Below are positions 46,044-58,484 of a stretch of DNA of 64,000 nucleotides, in pieces. The translations under genes were made by a program, and so were the position numbers. This DNA comes from Buddleja alternifolia (Eukaryota > Streptophyta > Magnoliopsida > Lamiales > Scrophulariaceae): contig CM033391.1 in NCBI GenBank assembly GCA_019426215.1, positions 21,596,949 through 21,660,948 of the forward strand, given 5' to 3'. The notes under the pieces were generated by a model, which worked only from the letters and a program-made list of their open reading frames with translations, did no database searches and was not told where the DNA came from. Numbering within the stretch: position 1 is the stretch's first letter; each line of letters starts with the position of its first letter.

Positions 46044-46932
46044 CCTTTTCCCCCAGCTCAAAATCAAAAGAAATTTGTTATTGTGGCAATTGAGCATTTC
46101 ACAAAGTGGATAGAGGCAGAAGCGGTAGCTCGCATCACAGAGAAAGTCGTCATTGACTTCGTCTGGAAAAATATAATATCCAGGTTAATTAACCCACATA
46201 CTATCGAATAAACCCTAACGACAATGTAATTCTCATCTGGAAAAATATAATATGCATGTTTGGTATACCCCGAATACTGATATCTGACAACGGAACGCAA
46301 TTCAATGGAAAAGCTATCACTGATTGGTGCGCCGAATTGAAGATCCAGCAAAACTTCACCTCGGTCGGTCATCCCCAAGCTAATGGTTTGACAGAAGTGG
46401 CGAATCGTATACTCTTGCAACATCTGAAAACCAGACTCGATGGTGAGCGAAAGGGATGGGTAGAGGAATTAAATGGCGTGTTGTGGGCCTAGCGCAGAAC
46501 GCCTTGTTCGTCAACTGGAGAGACTCCATTTTGCCTGGTTTATGGCTCTGAAGCAGTTATTACAGCGGAAATCGAAATGATGACTCATCGAGTGAGAGCC
46601 TACGAGCCCGAAAAGAACAGGTCTACAAGGGAGTTTAAGTTGGATGTCGTTGATGGAGTACGAGACAAGGCGTATGCCAACATATTGAGGCAAAAAACAC
46701 AATGGCAAGGGCATTTAACAAAAAAGTGAAGGTTCGGTCTTTTCAAGTCGGAGATCTTGTTTTGAAAAGGGTGGAAGTGTCGAGACATGTAAAAAAATTA
46801 GAAGCAAAATGGGAAGGACCGTTTAAGGTCGTCAAGATTACGAAGGCAATGACCTATCGATTACGAGATCTCATGGGTAGAGACCTACCACGCCCTTGGA
46901 ATGTAAATAACTTGAGAAAATTCTATGCATAA
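46044..46932 (+). pseudogene. Integrase core and C-terminus, interrupted
   Basis: The core resumes at 46044 (PFPPAPNQKKFVIVAIEHFT). It is interrupted again after VIDFVWKNI at 46179 by a 74-bp insertion bounded by an 18-bp repeat. It then continues MFGIPRILISDNGTQFNGKA (second Asp), SVGHPQANGLTEVANR (Glu) and, after a stop near 46490, to ETPFCLVYGSEAVI. The last frame (46702-46932) gives the C-terminal GDLVLKRVEV..GPFKVVKI region and ends naturally with WNVNNLRKFYA. There is no chromodomain. Confidence 0.88.
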
Positions 46933-47111
46933 TGTGAATTAACCTCGGTTTTTGTTTGGATATGCGATTATAATGCAGTTGTCATAAATCCACATTCGAT
47001 AAAACGAACAAGATGCGTTTGACAAATGAAATCCGATAATAAAACAAAAACTAGTATTAATATCAGAATGTGGTAACATTACATACAAAACTTGTGCAAC
47101 ATAAATCTAGC

Positions 47112-49706
47112 CTAATCCTCGATTATTTGAGCCTCGTCAACGGTGGCGGCTGCTTCCCCACCTTCCCCTTGTCCGCCCCCTCGATCGATTGTTGCCTCTA
47201 GTTCTCGTTTGAACTGGACACTAGCTCCAGACGCCCCGATTACCAGGGCATCAAACTCTGGGAAGTAGGTATATGCAGTGCTCTCGGCGGGGGTGGCGGA
47301 AGGTCGTCTGATGGGGGCTCTCAGATACGCCTCGGCAAACTCGCCTTCCTGGAAAGTGGACGGGAGATTCCCAATCTCTTTCAAGTAGTCGAGGGACTTA
47401 TAGAAACCGTCCTGCACATCGTTTAGGCTAGATCGAGCAAGCGATCATCAACAACGGTAGATCGTAGCATGTCGCGAGCCCCACCAAGACGAGCCTCGTC
47501 AAGCTGGCGCCGGAACGAGGATGACTCCTGGAATTCTCTACGATCGGTGGATTTGCCCAAATTGAATTGTCGCTGCCCTTCAGCCTCGGTACCCTCTTGC
47601 AGCACATTCAGTTGTTGACGAAGCGCAACATTGGCTTGGTCCAGATCCGCCATTTTGAGCTTGTCGGCATCGTAGGACCATCAAAGCATATCGAGCTCCG
47701 TCTGCGAGTGACGAGCATAAGATTCATCTCATACAAAATGCAGTGGAAATAAAACATTAAGTTCCCAGTCGAGCTTACTTGTAGAGAAGAGGCTTTTTCC
47801 TTGTCCTCTTGGGCAGCAAGCAACTCGGCTTGGACTTGTCCCTTATAATCTGTGAGCTCCTGTTCTTTTCTCCTCAAGACTTCATTGAAGCTCGAGTTAG
47901 TAAGGGACAGCTGATGTATCAAGAGCTTCGTCTGAAATGATAAAAGATCCAACGAGGTTATAGAAGAGGATAGGGCTTAGAATGGACAGATACTAAGACG
48001 AAACTAGTGTACCTTTTTGAGATACTGAGCCGCTTGCTTCTCGACAATGGAGTGAGGCTGGTCGAGGATCAGAGCCTTATCCTTGGGCAGCAGAGTGCGA
48101 TGGTATAACTCGATAGCAATATTGCCGCTGCGATCCTTAATTATGCTGCTATCCGGGTAGATGTGCCAATCTTAGATGAGGGGCGGTTGATCGGGACGAG
48201 GATGCGCACGTTCAGTCACCTCACACTCGAGGTAGTCATTAAGAAGTAATGACTCAGCCTCGTTGAGCAGTTCAAAATCACGAGCACTAGGCTCGTCTGG
48301 GGTGCTAAACGGGGGGGCTGTAGTTGCGGCTTCGGCGGGGGCGGGTTGAGAAGTTACCTCCCGGTGAGGTCATTTTTCAAGGCGACCATATGGAGCGCCC
48401 GTCAGCTCCCCGATTGCCTCGGGGCGGCGCCGACGGACGAGAGAACCCTCCTCGGTCTCAGGGTCATTTGCAGTGCTGCTGCTTCGAGGAGGACGATGGG
48501 CGGTTGGAGCGTGCGAGGTGGCTGTGCACGAGTAGATCCCTGGCCTTGAGGCTCACCGATCCTCAGGGCGGGTTGCCCCTGCGTTCGTCCACGGCCACGA
48601 CCCCGGCCAGTACCTCGACCTGTTGCTGCTGCTGCCCGCTGAGCCACCTCGGCCGTAATAACGGCCCTCTTATCCAACCGAGCCTGTCTTTCTTCCATTG
48701 CTGCGGAGGATAAAAATAAGTGTTAGAGATGCAATAGATAGAATATGTTACGAGGTGTTGTAATGGATAGAACACGAGTATAAAATTTACCAAGATTTTC
48801 GACGGGAGGCACGTTGGCGCTACTTAGCCCACACGTGACAAGCACTGATTCACTCATCACGACCTCGGGATTGAATAGCCATTTGAGAATGCGTTTCAAT
48901 GTTCGTCGAGGTATAGTGGGTCGACCCACGTTACTCAAGTCAACGAGGTCCATACCCCACGGACGAGGAACATTCCATGGTTCGCCTAACGGGGGAGCGA
49001 TGAAGAAAAACCTTTTCTTCCAATCTCCGAAAGAAGATTGAGTTCGAGACTGTAGGTGACAATGTCGCTGGGGGGCGAGGAAGAAAAAGCCTTCCTCCTT
49101 AGGTTGGGTGCTTCGATGCACAGATAAAAAACCATTAAAGTTTTTGATGTTTGGATGAACCCCGTACATCCTCATCACAACTATGAAGAAAATTATATGT
49201 CTATAGGAATTTGGAAGTAGTTGAGTGGAGCTCAAACGAAGAAATAGAAGAATGTTTACTATGGCAGAATGCAAAGGAAATCTAAGACCTGATGCAAGAT
49301 GGGCTACATGTATGGTGCGAAACCCTGGGGGTGGACGATGCATTCTATCACCCTCGTTGGGGACTATTGTACGATACTCTGGAGGGATGTGATATCTAGT
49401 CCTAATATCCGCAATATTCGATGTGGTCAAGATTGAGGGATAACCTAGCCAAGGAATTTGCCTCTGAGCCCTATCCATATCAGGAAATAGCTGGGAATTT
49501 ACATTCTCGTCTCCCTCGAGATTTGGATATGGAGGGGGAACGTCAGGGGACTCGGGCTCAAGGGCTATGGGGGGGTCATTCACAGCGGGTTCGGGGGATG
49601 TCTCGGGACTACTAGAACTACTATCTGACCCGCTATGATCAGACGAGGAGGTCTCATTCTCCTCGTCAGAGACTCGGGGCGAGGCACCCACACCGGAGGT
49701 ACTCAT
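47112..49706 (-). pseudogene. Spliced antisense gene of the Tat element (PF04195-like)
   Basis: Exon 1 (49706-48791) opens MSTSGVGASPRVSDEENE, an acidic Ser-rich start. It contains the putative gypsy-type transposon domain: RPPPGFRTIHVAHLASGLRF, NSYRHIIFFIVVMRMYGVHP and DWKKRFFFIAPPLGEPWNVP. Introns follow at 48790-48701 (GTAAATTT..TCCTCCGCAG), 48012-47932 (GTACAC..CATTTCAG) and 47778-47702 (GTAAGC..CACTCGCAG). Exon 2 has a Gly/Arg run (GRGTGRGRGRGR). Exons 3 and 4 are coiled coil (LRRKEQELTDYKGQVQAELL). Frameshifts in exons 2 and 4 and stops near 48170, 47683 and 47430 break it. The end at 47112 looks natural (DEAQIIED). Its function in the family is unknown. Confidence 0.85.
48701..48790 (-). 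other. Intron 1 of the antisense gene
   Basis: 90 bp, GTAAATTTTATACTC...TTTTTATCCTCCGCAG on the minus strand, with a pyrimidine-rich end. Joining the exons keeps the frame from ENL into MEERQARLDKR. Confidence 0.8.
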
Positions 49707-50246
49707 TAGTGATAAAAGAAAAGAAATATATATGCAAAGTATGGGATTAATAAAAGGAAAAGAGATGAAGCTTATACCTAGCGGCTTGAAAAAATTCGGA
49801 TTTTGAACGGAAGAGGATCTCCGAGTAGCAAGGACGCCGGAAGGTGCGGTGCGACGTTATACTGCTGTCAACTCAAGCGGATGAAGAGTAAAAATTAAAA
49901 TGAGAGGGTAAGTCATCCCTATATATAGTGGGGGTAAATTGAAATCAACGGTCCGGATCGTTTAATCAAAAGTTGTATCCAACGGTGTAAATACATGACG
50001 TTCCAAATTCAAATTGCGTCTCTCGGAATTCGAGAGGACAGAGTGACTGATAGGGCGCGATTCTCGGGAAACGGCGTGTCAGAGTTAATGGCAAAAATTG
50101 CTGGAAAGTAATGATTGCAGTGGATAAATTGTAATTAAATATACAAAACAAGGGAATAAATGCCCAATTAAGATAACAGTTGCATTAAAAATAATACTTC
50201 GTCAATCAAGGGTAAAAAACTTGAAGTAAATTTCCCCATCACTCAC

Positions 50247-50261
50247 GAAGTGGGGACTTAA
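50247..50261 (+). other. Polypurine tract of the Tat element
   Basis: GAAGTGGGGACTTAA directly before the TG of the 3' LTR. Confidence 0.8.
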
Positions 50262-50880
50262 TGATGTACCTAGAATTATATTATATTCAATATCGTCACC
50301 TCGTATGCCCAAAAATACATTGGGTCGTATGACTAAGAGATAGCTTCGTATACAAGGATACAAGATGGGTTTCACACCTGATCCCTATAACTATAATATT
50401 TGCATTACACTCCAAAATCCGCGTGTTCTTACAACTCGGGTAGGGTCGGTTCATGGCCCAACCCAGTAGGCGTCGAATTTATGCCATCCATCTGACACAC
50501 GTGTAGGGAATCCGCGGGGGAGATGTCTTATCAATCATTCACTCTACAGTACTGAATGGAAGTTCTATAAATACAACCATTTATGAAGATTGTTGGGACC
50601 GAGAATCTGAGCTATAAATACTACGAATCACTACTCGTGGAGCTTAGATAATCGGAGACTCGAGAGTACGAACCTCTTATACAAATACGAGCGATCATAA
50701 TAATACGAATCATATCTATTCTAACCTCCTTATTCGAACTACGTTTAGACTTGATCCCGAACGGGTACGTAGGCAACTCAACATCGTGTGAGTGCAGTCT
50801 TTAATATTGATAACGTGTCGTATCTGCGTATTATTGATCCTCTTGACTGGAATAGTAGGGGTAAAATCCGTGCTAGATCA
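50262..50880 (+). repeat. 3' LTR of the Tat element
   Basis: 619 bp, TGATGTACCTAGAATTATA to GCTAGATCA, followed by the target duplication CATAC. By eye it differs from the 5' LTR at roughly 16-18 positions plus the ~70-bp deletion, so the insertion is young relative to the surrounding decay. Confidence 0.96.
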
Positions 50881-50885
50881 CATAC

Positions 50886-53083
50886 TGAACGTATGAATTC
50901 CACGAGTTCAAGGGAGATGTTATCTTGTTAGAATCCTTGTTCCAAAGGCAAGATTTGAGACATCAAAATGTCTTGTATCTATCTAGTATAAATTTGATCA
51001 AATCGACCTTTAACAATTCCCAAAGAGAATTTCAGTCCGAAATAAAACATCCTCCTACGAGTCTTCATCTATGTTTAACTTCCTCAATTTATGAATTAGC
51101 TTACAACCAACAAAAATATCGAGAAATTTTTCTTCGTCCTCTCAGTCCATCCTCTGCCATGTGCCATTATCTAAATTTATTAAAACTCAAATACTTGTGT
51201 TAGGCCGGAAGCACGTAAATGTGACATTTTGTATAAATAAAGGCAATGATGAGTAACACCATATTTACTTAACCATACATATATTTGAGTCGCAAACAAG
51301 AACAACTTATTTCAAACATATATAATCAAATGCGGTCTAATGATAATCTCAAATAGCATATAGGAAATAAACGAAAGGGAATCGAGGAATGAGAAGAATG
51401 GGCTTGTATTTCGCCATGGAAGAACTTTCTTCAGTAGAACTTCTTCAAGCAAGAGAGAACTTCATACCTTATGGAACCCTAATCCTAGACAGTTCAGTAT
51501 CCTGGTGAACAAGGGAAAGCTATGACATTTATATAAGCCATCGGCTACTAAAAGCTCCACTACATCGTTTATTAGCTATTTTAGAATTTTACGTATAGAA
51601 GATCCAAGGGACAATTTTTGTTCATTCCTTACTTTGTGGATTTTGATAGTACATGTTAAGTGATACATTCCCACTGACTTGACGGTTGCTCCCACTATCT
51701 CAGCGATTGCTGGATGAATTCAAATACAATTACCTTTTTAAATAAATAAGTGTCCACCAAGGATCTTGCAAACTTTATATATCCTCACAATTTTCTCCTT
51801 AAAAAAATCTGTATTAAGCAGCCTAATCAACGTTATTCCTCCACTCATTGTTTTGAAAACCAACCTGGCTCGGCTAGTCGAGTAGATTGAGCGACCACCC
51901 TGCCCCTAAAACGGCCCGGGTTAGACCACCAAATAAGGAAGCCTCAGAACCGCTCTAGTTTTTTACAACCACTAAATCTAGCATTTCGACCAGTGAACCA
52001 ATCATCCCAGTACCGGATCATGAGAACTATCCGATTATTGATATTTCCCAGATGTACCTATAAATTGTATCAAAACAGGTTTGATCTTGAGATCTTTCTA
52101 ATAAAATGATGATAAATACCACTAAACTAATACTCAAGTAATCATATAATTTACCTTTTATATTAATGAAATTGAACTTTTCTAAAAAGATATATTATTG
52201 AATTCATATACATTAATTAAATTCATATTTTAAAATACTAATCCCATTTGTTTTGCCACCATCTATAAATGTGTAACCGCTTAATTAAGGTAATCTAATT
52301 GATATTAATTTAATAATGAATTTGTATTCATTTAAGATAGTATAAATATGATGGTGATATTGTTTTTAGAGAAAAAGAAATATAATGATTAAGTGTGATG
52401 TAATATGTCGTGTAAGAAAAGTTTTTTTTCTTTGCAAAGTGGATATTACTTTGCACGTTGCATCATTTTCAAATATTAGATATGTGATTATTTTGATGCA
52501 TATGTTAAGATATTGATGGATAAAAGTCTTTTAGTTGTTGGCTGAACAGTCAAATCATGAATAATAAAAATTGATATTCTTGAGAAAAATTTGAGAGAAA
52601 TGTCAAATCAAATCCATTTTCAAAGAAATTTGAGATTCTTTTAGGAAATATTGAATATAGCCTCTCTTTTTTGGAATATTTTTAAAAGACACCAAACAAA
52701 TGCGTTTTTTTATGAAAATAATATCTAAAAAATAAAAAAATTGGAAACATAGTACCATCCAATCGAGGCCTTAATGGTATGATTTTAGAAATGACTAGTT
52801 CACTTTACAAACTTTGTTATTTTTGTCATTAAGTTTGATTGGTCCATAATGTCAAGTACATGAAATTAGATATTTTTTTATTTTAACTATGATTGAAAAT
52901 AAGCATTTTTATGTCTATTATTTATATATATTATTTAAGTATGCTAATGATTTATTAGTATATAATTATGAAGTCATTCGCTTCGATCACAGTCAGTCTA
53001 ACACTTGAACTAGGCCCACTTCATTTTTTGGTTGATGACCGATTTGATTTTCAAATCATTGCCTCCATTAAGGTGTTATTCAC
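50886..53083. other. No gene recognised
   Basis: A 92-residue frame at 50925-51203 has no recognisable motif and is probably chance. The rest is AT-rich with no repeat pair or domain I can name. A short GC-richer patch at 51870-52020 (TGGCTCGGCTAGTCGAG, AAAACGGCCCGGGTTAG) looks like a decayed repeat, but its ends cannot be placed. Confidence 0.5.
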
Positions 53084-53400
53084 TTAGTGAAAAATACACC
53101 TTCTGTCAAGAGGATGCAAAACCTTTAAATTATCTTGCTTCCATGACAAAATACATAAAGTGGAGCATTGATTTTGAAGATAGTTCACAATATAGGTGGC
53201 AATCATGATTGCACTTCCTTGTGAGATGCAAATCATTTGCTCCATCTCAATTCTAATCATTTCTAGAAGATTTTCATCCATCACTTTTTTGGCAAACTCA
53301 TTTAGCTGCTTACCATCTTGCAACTCTATTTTCGTTGGATATTTATCCATATTAATTAAACATATCATCTCTATTTGTGCTAGTACATTGAACCTTAATG
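53084..53400 (-). pseudogene. Possible receptor-like kinase C-terminal fragment
   Basis: The minus-strand frame contains ELQDGKQLNEFAKKVMDENL followed by LEMIRIEMEQ. This loosely resembles the segment after kinase subdomain X in LRR receptor-like kinases (a GLNLHEFAK..LPE.VMEIVD-type pattern). No catalytic kinase motif is present nearby. The remainder of the 94 residues does not match. It could equally be chance. Confidence 0.2.
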
Positions 53401-53544
53401 TTCATCTTCATATTTTCTACCTTTGACAAGAGTCACTTACACTGACTAATGAGACAGTAAATGTATTAACTCCCAGCGTGAGCAATGAAAAATAAAAGTC
53501 AACATTAGCTACCTAACATTCATAAATTCGCACTCGTCTAATTG

Positions 53545-53624
53545 AACTAACTCTATAAGATTAATAGCCTCCTTTTTGTTTTCCAACTAACTCTATAAGA
53601 TTAATAGCCTCCTTTTTGTTTTCC
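53545..53624. repeat. 40-bp tandem duplication
   Basis: Two exact head-to-tail copies of AACTAACTCTATAAGATTAA plus TAGCCTCCTTTTTGTTTTCC. Exactness implies a recent slippage event. Confidence 0.95.
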
Positions 53625-54076
53625 AATAGGCCTTTTCCACTAGAAAAAAAAAAAAAAACTTTTTAGAGAAAGGTTAACCTTAGTGGGTAAGCTCATGCTT
53701 CCTCTAACTCGCATAATCATCCTCTTGCATATCAAAATGTACTGAAAAGGGATTTTGACCTTTAAGCGAGTAAGCCAATAAGCCTCCTCCCAATTGGCAT
53801 AATTATTCTTATAACCTCGTATGTCAATAGTATGTTAATAAGAAAAGGTGAAAGAAATGTTATTGTAAGCCAATTTTGTCATTTAAAAAAACAATTAAAC
53901 AACTCATGCCAGAAAGGTCTCTCTCATGCGACATGGAAAACTGACATTGTTCAATAAATGCCTTACATATGCTTGATGGAAATTAGACAATATCAGCTAA
54001 TGAGTGTCTTTTGTCTATCACAAAGATTAGCTCATACTCATCACAAATTTTCAAAAAATTAGCTCTAGGTGGCACT

Positions 54077-55717
54077 TGACACGAAAAATCCTTACGTATA
54101 TTAAACAGCAAGTGGACTGGTCGTGTGTAGTAATAAAGTGGACAATAAAGTCCGGGTTGTCGAACCTCAAGGACTTGTATTTTAGTTTATGATTTTAAAG
54201 AAATTGAAGAACTTAAACTAAAACAAGAATTAACTAAAATATTATGGAAGTAAGATATAAGAAACAAGATGTCGAAATCAAGATAGCTATGAAAAAGAGC
54301 AACTAAGACACATGTGTTGGCATAAATTAATCAATTTTCATTATAAACATGTTCTCATATTATTAGACTAATGTTGCTTTGGTGGAAAAAACTTTAAATA
54401 ATTACTACCCGATTTCTCGGCTGTAATAATCCTATGATTAATTGATGGTTCTCTAGATATGTCTATCCGAGAATCTAACCAACAATCATGCATTCAAGTT
54501 CTAGAATTTCCCCGGATTAATCCGGCTAACTGCACCCGGAAATCTCTACCTATCTCTAGGGGCAATTCCCTATTTTTTACGGATTATGTGATGATCATCT
54601 TTGCACCTTAAATTACCTTCTCTCGAACGAATAATTTAAGCAATAAATCATGCATATGGTAGCTAAGCATATGATGCATTCAAACAAGATCAAGACACAA
54701 AGTAACAATAGAATTAATATGAAAAACACAATATATATCTCAATTATCATAATTAAGCCTCAACATGGCCTTAGTTCGAAGAATCTATTTCATCATAAAA
54801 GATAAAAGATAGGAATTTAAATTAAGATTCATATTCATAAACAAAAACAAATCTAAATCTAAGAAACTCCCTCGTATTTTTTATGGTTGAACTTCGATCT
54901 TCATCTCTTCCATGCTTCTTGATTTCTTCACTTTCAAAGGTTCTTGATAATCTTCATAACTAATCTAAGGATGATGAAAATGATGATAGGATGTGTTTAG
55001 GCTCCCCCAATGGGGAATGTGTTTTCAAGTGTGTTTGTAGGATGGCATCCAATCCTTCTTTTATAGCCAAAAAAATTCACCAACCAAGAACATGTGCTTC
55101 CATTCTCTTTTCTTTCCACTTACCATTCTCTTGCTTTCCATCTACCAAAAATGTGAACTACCATTCTCTTGTTTTCCACCTTCCATTCTCTTACTTTCCT
55201 CCTACAAAGAATGTGAACTACCATTCTCTTGTTTTCCACCTACTAAGAATGGGAGCTGCCACTTTCGTGTTTTTCAGCGCAGGTATAGTGTTTTATTCAT
55301 AAACTTCTCCACAGACCTCCGAATTGGATGATTCAAGTTCTCATGTAAAGATAAGACATATCTCTAAAACTTTGTAGAAGGACACTTCATCAAATTCGGT
55401 CTCTAAATGTATCCAAATGGCGTTCCAACGTGGAGATTGTTTCTGATTTGGCGCCCAGGTGTGCGGAAATGGTACTAAAACATGATCTTGGCTAACTCCA
55501 ACTTATTTCTTGCTTGTTTGGTCGTGGAGGTGTGAAGTATCTTGGCCTAAACTTGTTTTATATGTCGTTTTTTAGCCCGTTCTTCGATTGTATCCATTTA
55601 AGGTCTGAAATCACTTAATGCACGAATTAAATGCACATGTGGAAAGAATCAAGCGATAAATGAACCTAAAACATAAACGGAAAGGGGCTTAAAAACACGT
55701 AAAAATGACTCCTATCA
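54077..55717 (-). repeat. Candidate LTR or LTR-derived non-coding element
   Basis: On the minus strand it opens TGATAGGAGTCATTTTTACG and could close TTTTTCGTGTCA, giving TG...CA ends and about 1.64 kb. The passage GTCCGGGTTGTCGAACCTCA and AAGGACTTG (plus strand, 54150-54180) recalls text common in plant LTR or large non-coding elements. No second copy or target duplication is visible. A short repeat of CTACCATTCTCTTGTTTTCC occurs at about 55158 and 55218. Confidence 0.35.
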
Positions 55718-56108
55718 ACTCAGAATGCCTCCTCTCGTACGCCACAATTTTCTTCAATAAATTTTACCACACAACACTTGATGGGGTAGTCTGCTTTTTG
55801 GCTCAATCTCTAATTACATGATGTGTCATTAACATTTACAAAGTAATGAGACAACTTAGGAAGTGAAACTTCATCTCAATGCAATCATGATTAAGGTGAT
55901 CGATCAATTTAGCACTTAAAATTTGCTGATCTTTTTGTTGTATAAAGTAAACATCAGTTGGATCAATTGTGGTTCTGGTTCCAATATTTTGTTTTTGTCT
56001 AACTCCACTTTGCTTGTGTCAATATTCCCCCTTATTTGCTTATGTTGGTTAATGTGAGCGACAATGCAAGTACTTTTGTATTTTTCGACCTTAAAATCAA
56101 TTGAAAAT
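55718..56108. other. No feature seen
   Basis: AT-rich flank of the copia element. The short frames here show no domain. Confidence 0.5.
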
Positions 56109-56243
56109 TGATAAGGTATAATTCTCCTCGATATTATTGATAGCAAAACCAGTATTTATAGAGAGTACAATAATAATGTAATAAGGAAATAAAATAAGAG
56201 ACCTAACTTAACATAAATATATAAAAACATATTTAGTCTAACA
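56109..56243 (-). repeat. 3' LTR of the short-LTR copia
   Basis: 135 bp, TGTTAGACTAAATATG...ACCTTATCA on the minus strand; partner of the LTR at 60516-60650. The terminal base change (TGTTAA to TGATAA on the plus strand) is the main difference at its outer end. Confidence 0.92.
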
Positions 56244-58484
56244 CTCCCCCGCAGTCGAAACGGCAGGTGAACCGACGTTGAGACTGGATTGGAATTCCAG
56301 AAACAAAGAAGAAGGTAAGCCTTTGGTGAAGATGTCAGCAAACTGGAGCGAGGAGGGAACATGTAACACACGAACATCACCAAGAGTAACACGTTCACGT
56401 ACAAAATGTAAACCTAATTCAACATGTTTGGTTCGTTGGTGTAGTACCGGATTAGACGACAAATAAACAGAACTAATATTATCACAATACACAAGAGTTG
56501 CTTTAGATAGAGGGAAGTGTAATTCAAGAAGAAAATTGCGAAGCCAAGTAGTTTCAGCGACTGCGTTGGCAACACCACGATATTCAGCTTCAGCACTAGA
56601 ACAGGAAACAACGGGTTGACATTTAGAAGACCAAGAAATAAGACTAGAACCCAGGAAAACACAATAGCCAGAAGTAGAACGACGTGTAGTAGGGCAGCCA
56701 ACCCAATCAGCATCAGCATCAGAGTAAGCAATGAGTTGAGTGGCAGAAGAGGGGTAAAGAGTGAGACCATGAGAAAGAAAGCCACTGAGGTAACACAAGA
56801 TGCGGTTGAGAGCAGAGAAGTGATGTTCACGAGGATCATGCATGAAAAGACAAATTTGCTGAACAACATAAGCAATATCCGAACGAGCGAAGATGGGGTA
56901 TTGAAGTGCACCAAGGCTGCGATAAAGAGTGGGGTCAGACACAGGATTGGAAGAGGAAGAATTAAGCTTGGAAGTAGAGTCCGCAAGTGTAGTAACGGGA
57001 TTGCAGGAAGTCATGTTAGCACGGGCGAGAATTTCACGAGCAAAGTTAGATTGGGAGAGAAAAAGATGGGAAGGAAAGCGAGAAGCAGAAATACCAAGGA
57101 AGTAATGCAAGGGACTAAGATCGGTCATAGCAAATTCACGGGAGAGAAGAGAGGTGATGTGAGTGAGGAGGGAGGAGGAAGAAACAATCAAAACGATATC
57201 ATCGACGTAGAGAAGAAGATAAGTAAGAGAGGAACCACGGCGGAAAATAAAGAGAGAAGCATCAGCACGACTACTGGTAAAACCAAGAGAGATAAGATAT
57301 GTAGCAAAACGAGTGTACCAAGCACGAGGAGCTTATTTGAGACCATAGAGAGCTTTATTGAGGCGGCAAACATGAGTATGAACAGAAGGATCAGAGTACC
57401 CTGGACATTGTTTCATGAAAACTGTTTCAGTGAGGTGACCATGAAGGAAGGCATTTTTCACATCAAGTTGATGAAGTGGCCAAGAGTGAGAGAGAGCAAG
57501 GCTAAGTACGGTGCGAATGGTAGCTGGTTTGACAAATGGACTAAAAGTGTCATCATAGTCGAGGCCATGTTGCTGAGTGAAACCCTGAGCCACTAAACGA
57601 GCTTTGTAGCGCTCAAGAGTGTCGTCGGACTTAAATTTATGACAAAAAATCCACTTAGAACCTACAATATTAACATTGGGAGGAGCAGGAACAAGATCCC
57701 AAGTTTTATTGGAGGCTAAAGCAGATAATTCATCATCCATTGCAGATTTCCAATTAGGATAGCGCAAAGCTTGGGTATAGGAGCGAGGAAGAGGAGAGAG
57801 AACCGCAGAGGATGAAGTGGATAAATTAAAAGGTTGATGAGGTTTGGAAATACCGAAGTTGGAAAGGGTAACCATGGGATGAGATGAAGGGAAACCCAGA
57901 GGGGAAGGGGAGGAATCCAAATAAGATGATGGGGAAGAAGAAACCGAGATGCGGGAAGTAGGAGGAAAAGAGGGTGGTACGGTAGGTAAGAGAGGAAAAA
58001 GAGAAGTTGGTTTGTCCTCGGTGAGAAGAAATTCTAGAGAGTCAGTGGAGCTAGAAGGAGAGAAAGAGGGAAAGGGAAAGATATGTTCATCAAAGGAGAC
58101 GTGACGGGAGATGAGGATTTTATTAATAGAGAGGTCCAGACAACGATAACCTTTGTGATTCGGGGGAAAGCCTAAGAAAAGACAAGCGAAAGAGCTAGGG
58201 TGTAATTTGTGAGGGACGGTAGAAGACAAATTGGGGTAACAGAGGCAACCGAAACACACGTAGATGATCATAGGTAGGGGCAGTGTGGTAGAGAAGCTCG
58301 AAGGGAGTTTGATACGACAAAGTGGTGGTGGGAAGAATATTGAGGAGATGAACTGCCATGTGAAGGGCCTCGACCCAAACGGGGGAGGGGGGGAAATGCT
58401 TGAAAGAGAAGAGTACGAATAATATTGTTGATTGTTTGAATAGTGCGTTCGGCTTTGCCATTTTGTTGAGAAGTATGAGGACAC
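56238..58484 (-). pseudogene. Copia reverse transcriptase and RNase H
   Basis: The first frame (58484-57333) ends integrase ([18 protein letters not shown]), then a Ser/Pro linker and [55 protein letters not shown] and [10 protein letters not shown] single TAA at 57333-57335 interrupts it before APRAWY. The second frame (to 56238) has YVDD at 57198-57209, RT thumb (LHYFLGI) and RNase H (SDADADWVGCPTTRRSTSGY, SCSSAEAEYRGVANA, YCDNISSVYLSSNP, ADIFTKGLPS). Apart from the one stop, RT-RNase H looks intact. Confidence 0.93.
56244..56256 (-). other. Polypurine tract of the short-LTR copia
   Basis: The minus strand reads GACTGCGGGGGAG directly before the TGTTAGAC start of the 3' LTR. Confidence 0.85.

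Larger units (their letters stand above)
40824..50880 (+). mobile_element. Full-length Tat-lineage Ty3/gypsy retrotransposon
   Basis: The 10,057-bp element is flanked by CATAC at 40819-40823 and 50881-50885. It has two LTRs, a primer-binding site, gag, protease, RT, two RNase H domains, integrase, and an antisense gene before the polypurine tract. The second (archaeal-type) RNase H and the antisense gene are hallmarks of the Tat lineage. Gag, RT and integrase are all interrupted, so it is not autonomous. Confidence 0.96.

Noticed and set aside
50925..51203. 92-residue open frame after the Tat element
   Set aside because: No domain, no splice context, no repeat of it elsewhere, and composition like its AT-rich surroundings.
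56616..57596. 326-residue plus-strand open frame
   Set aside because: It is the complement of the copia RT-RNase H frame, which has unmistakable motifs (YVDD, SDAD, YCDN) on the minus strand.
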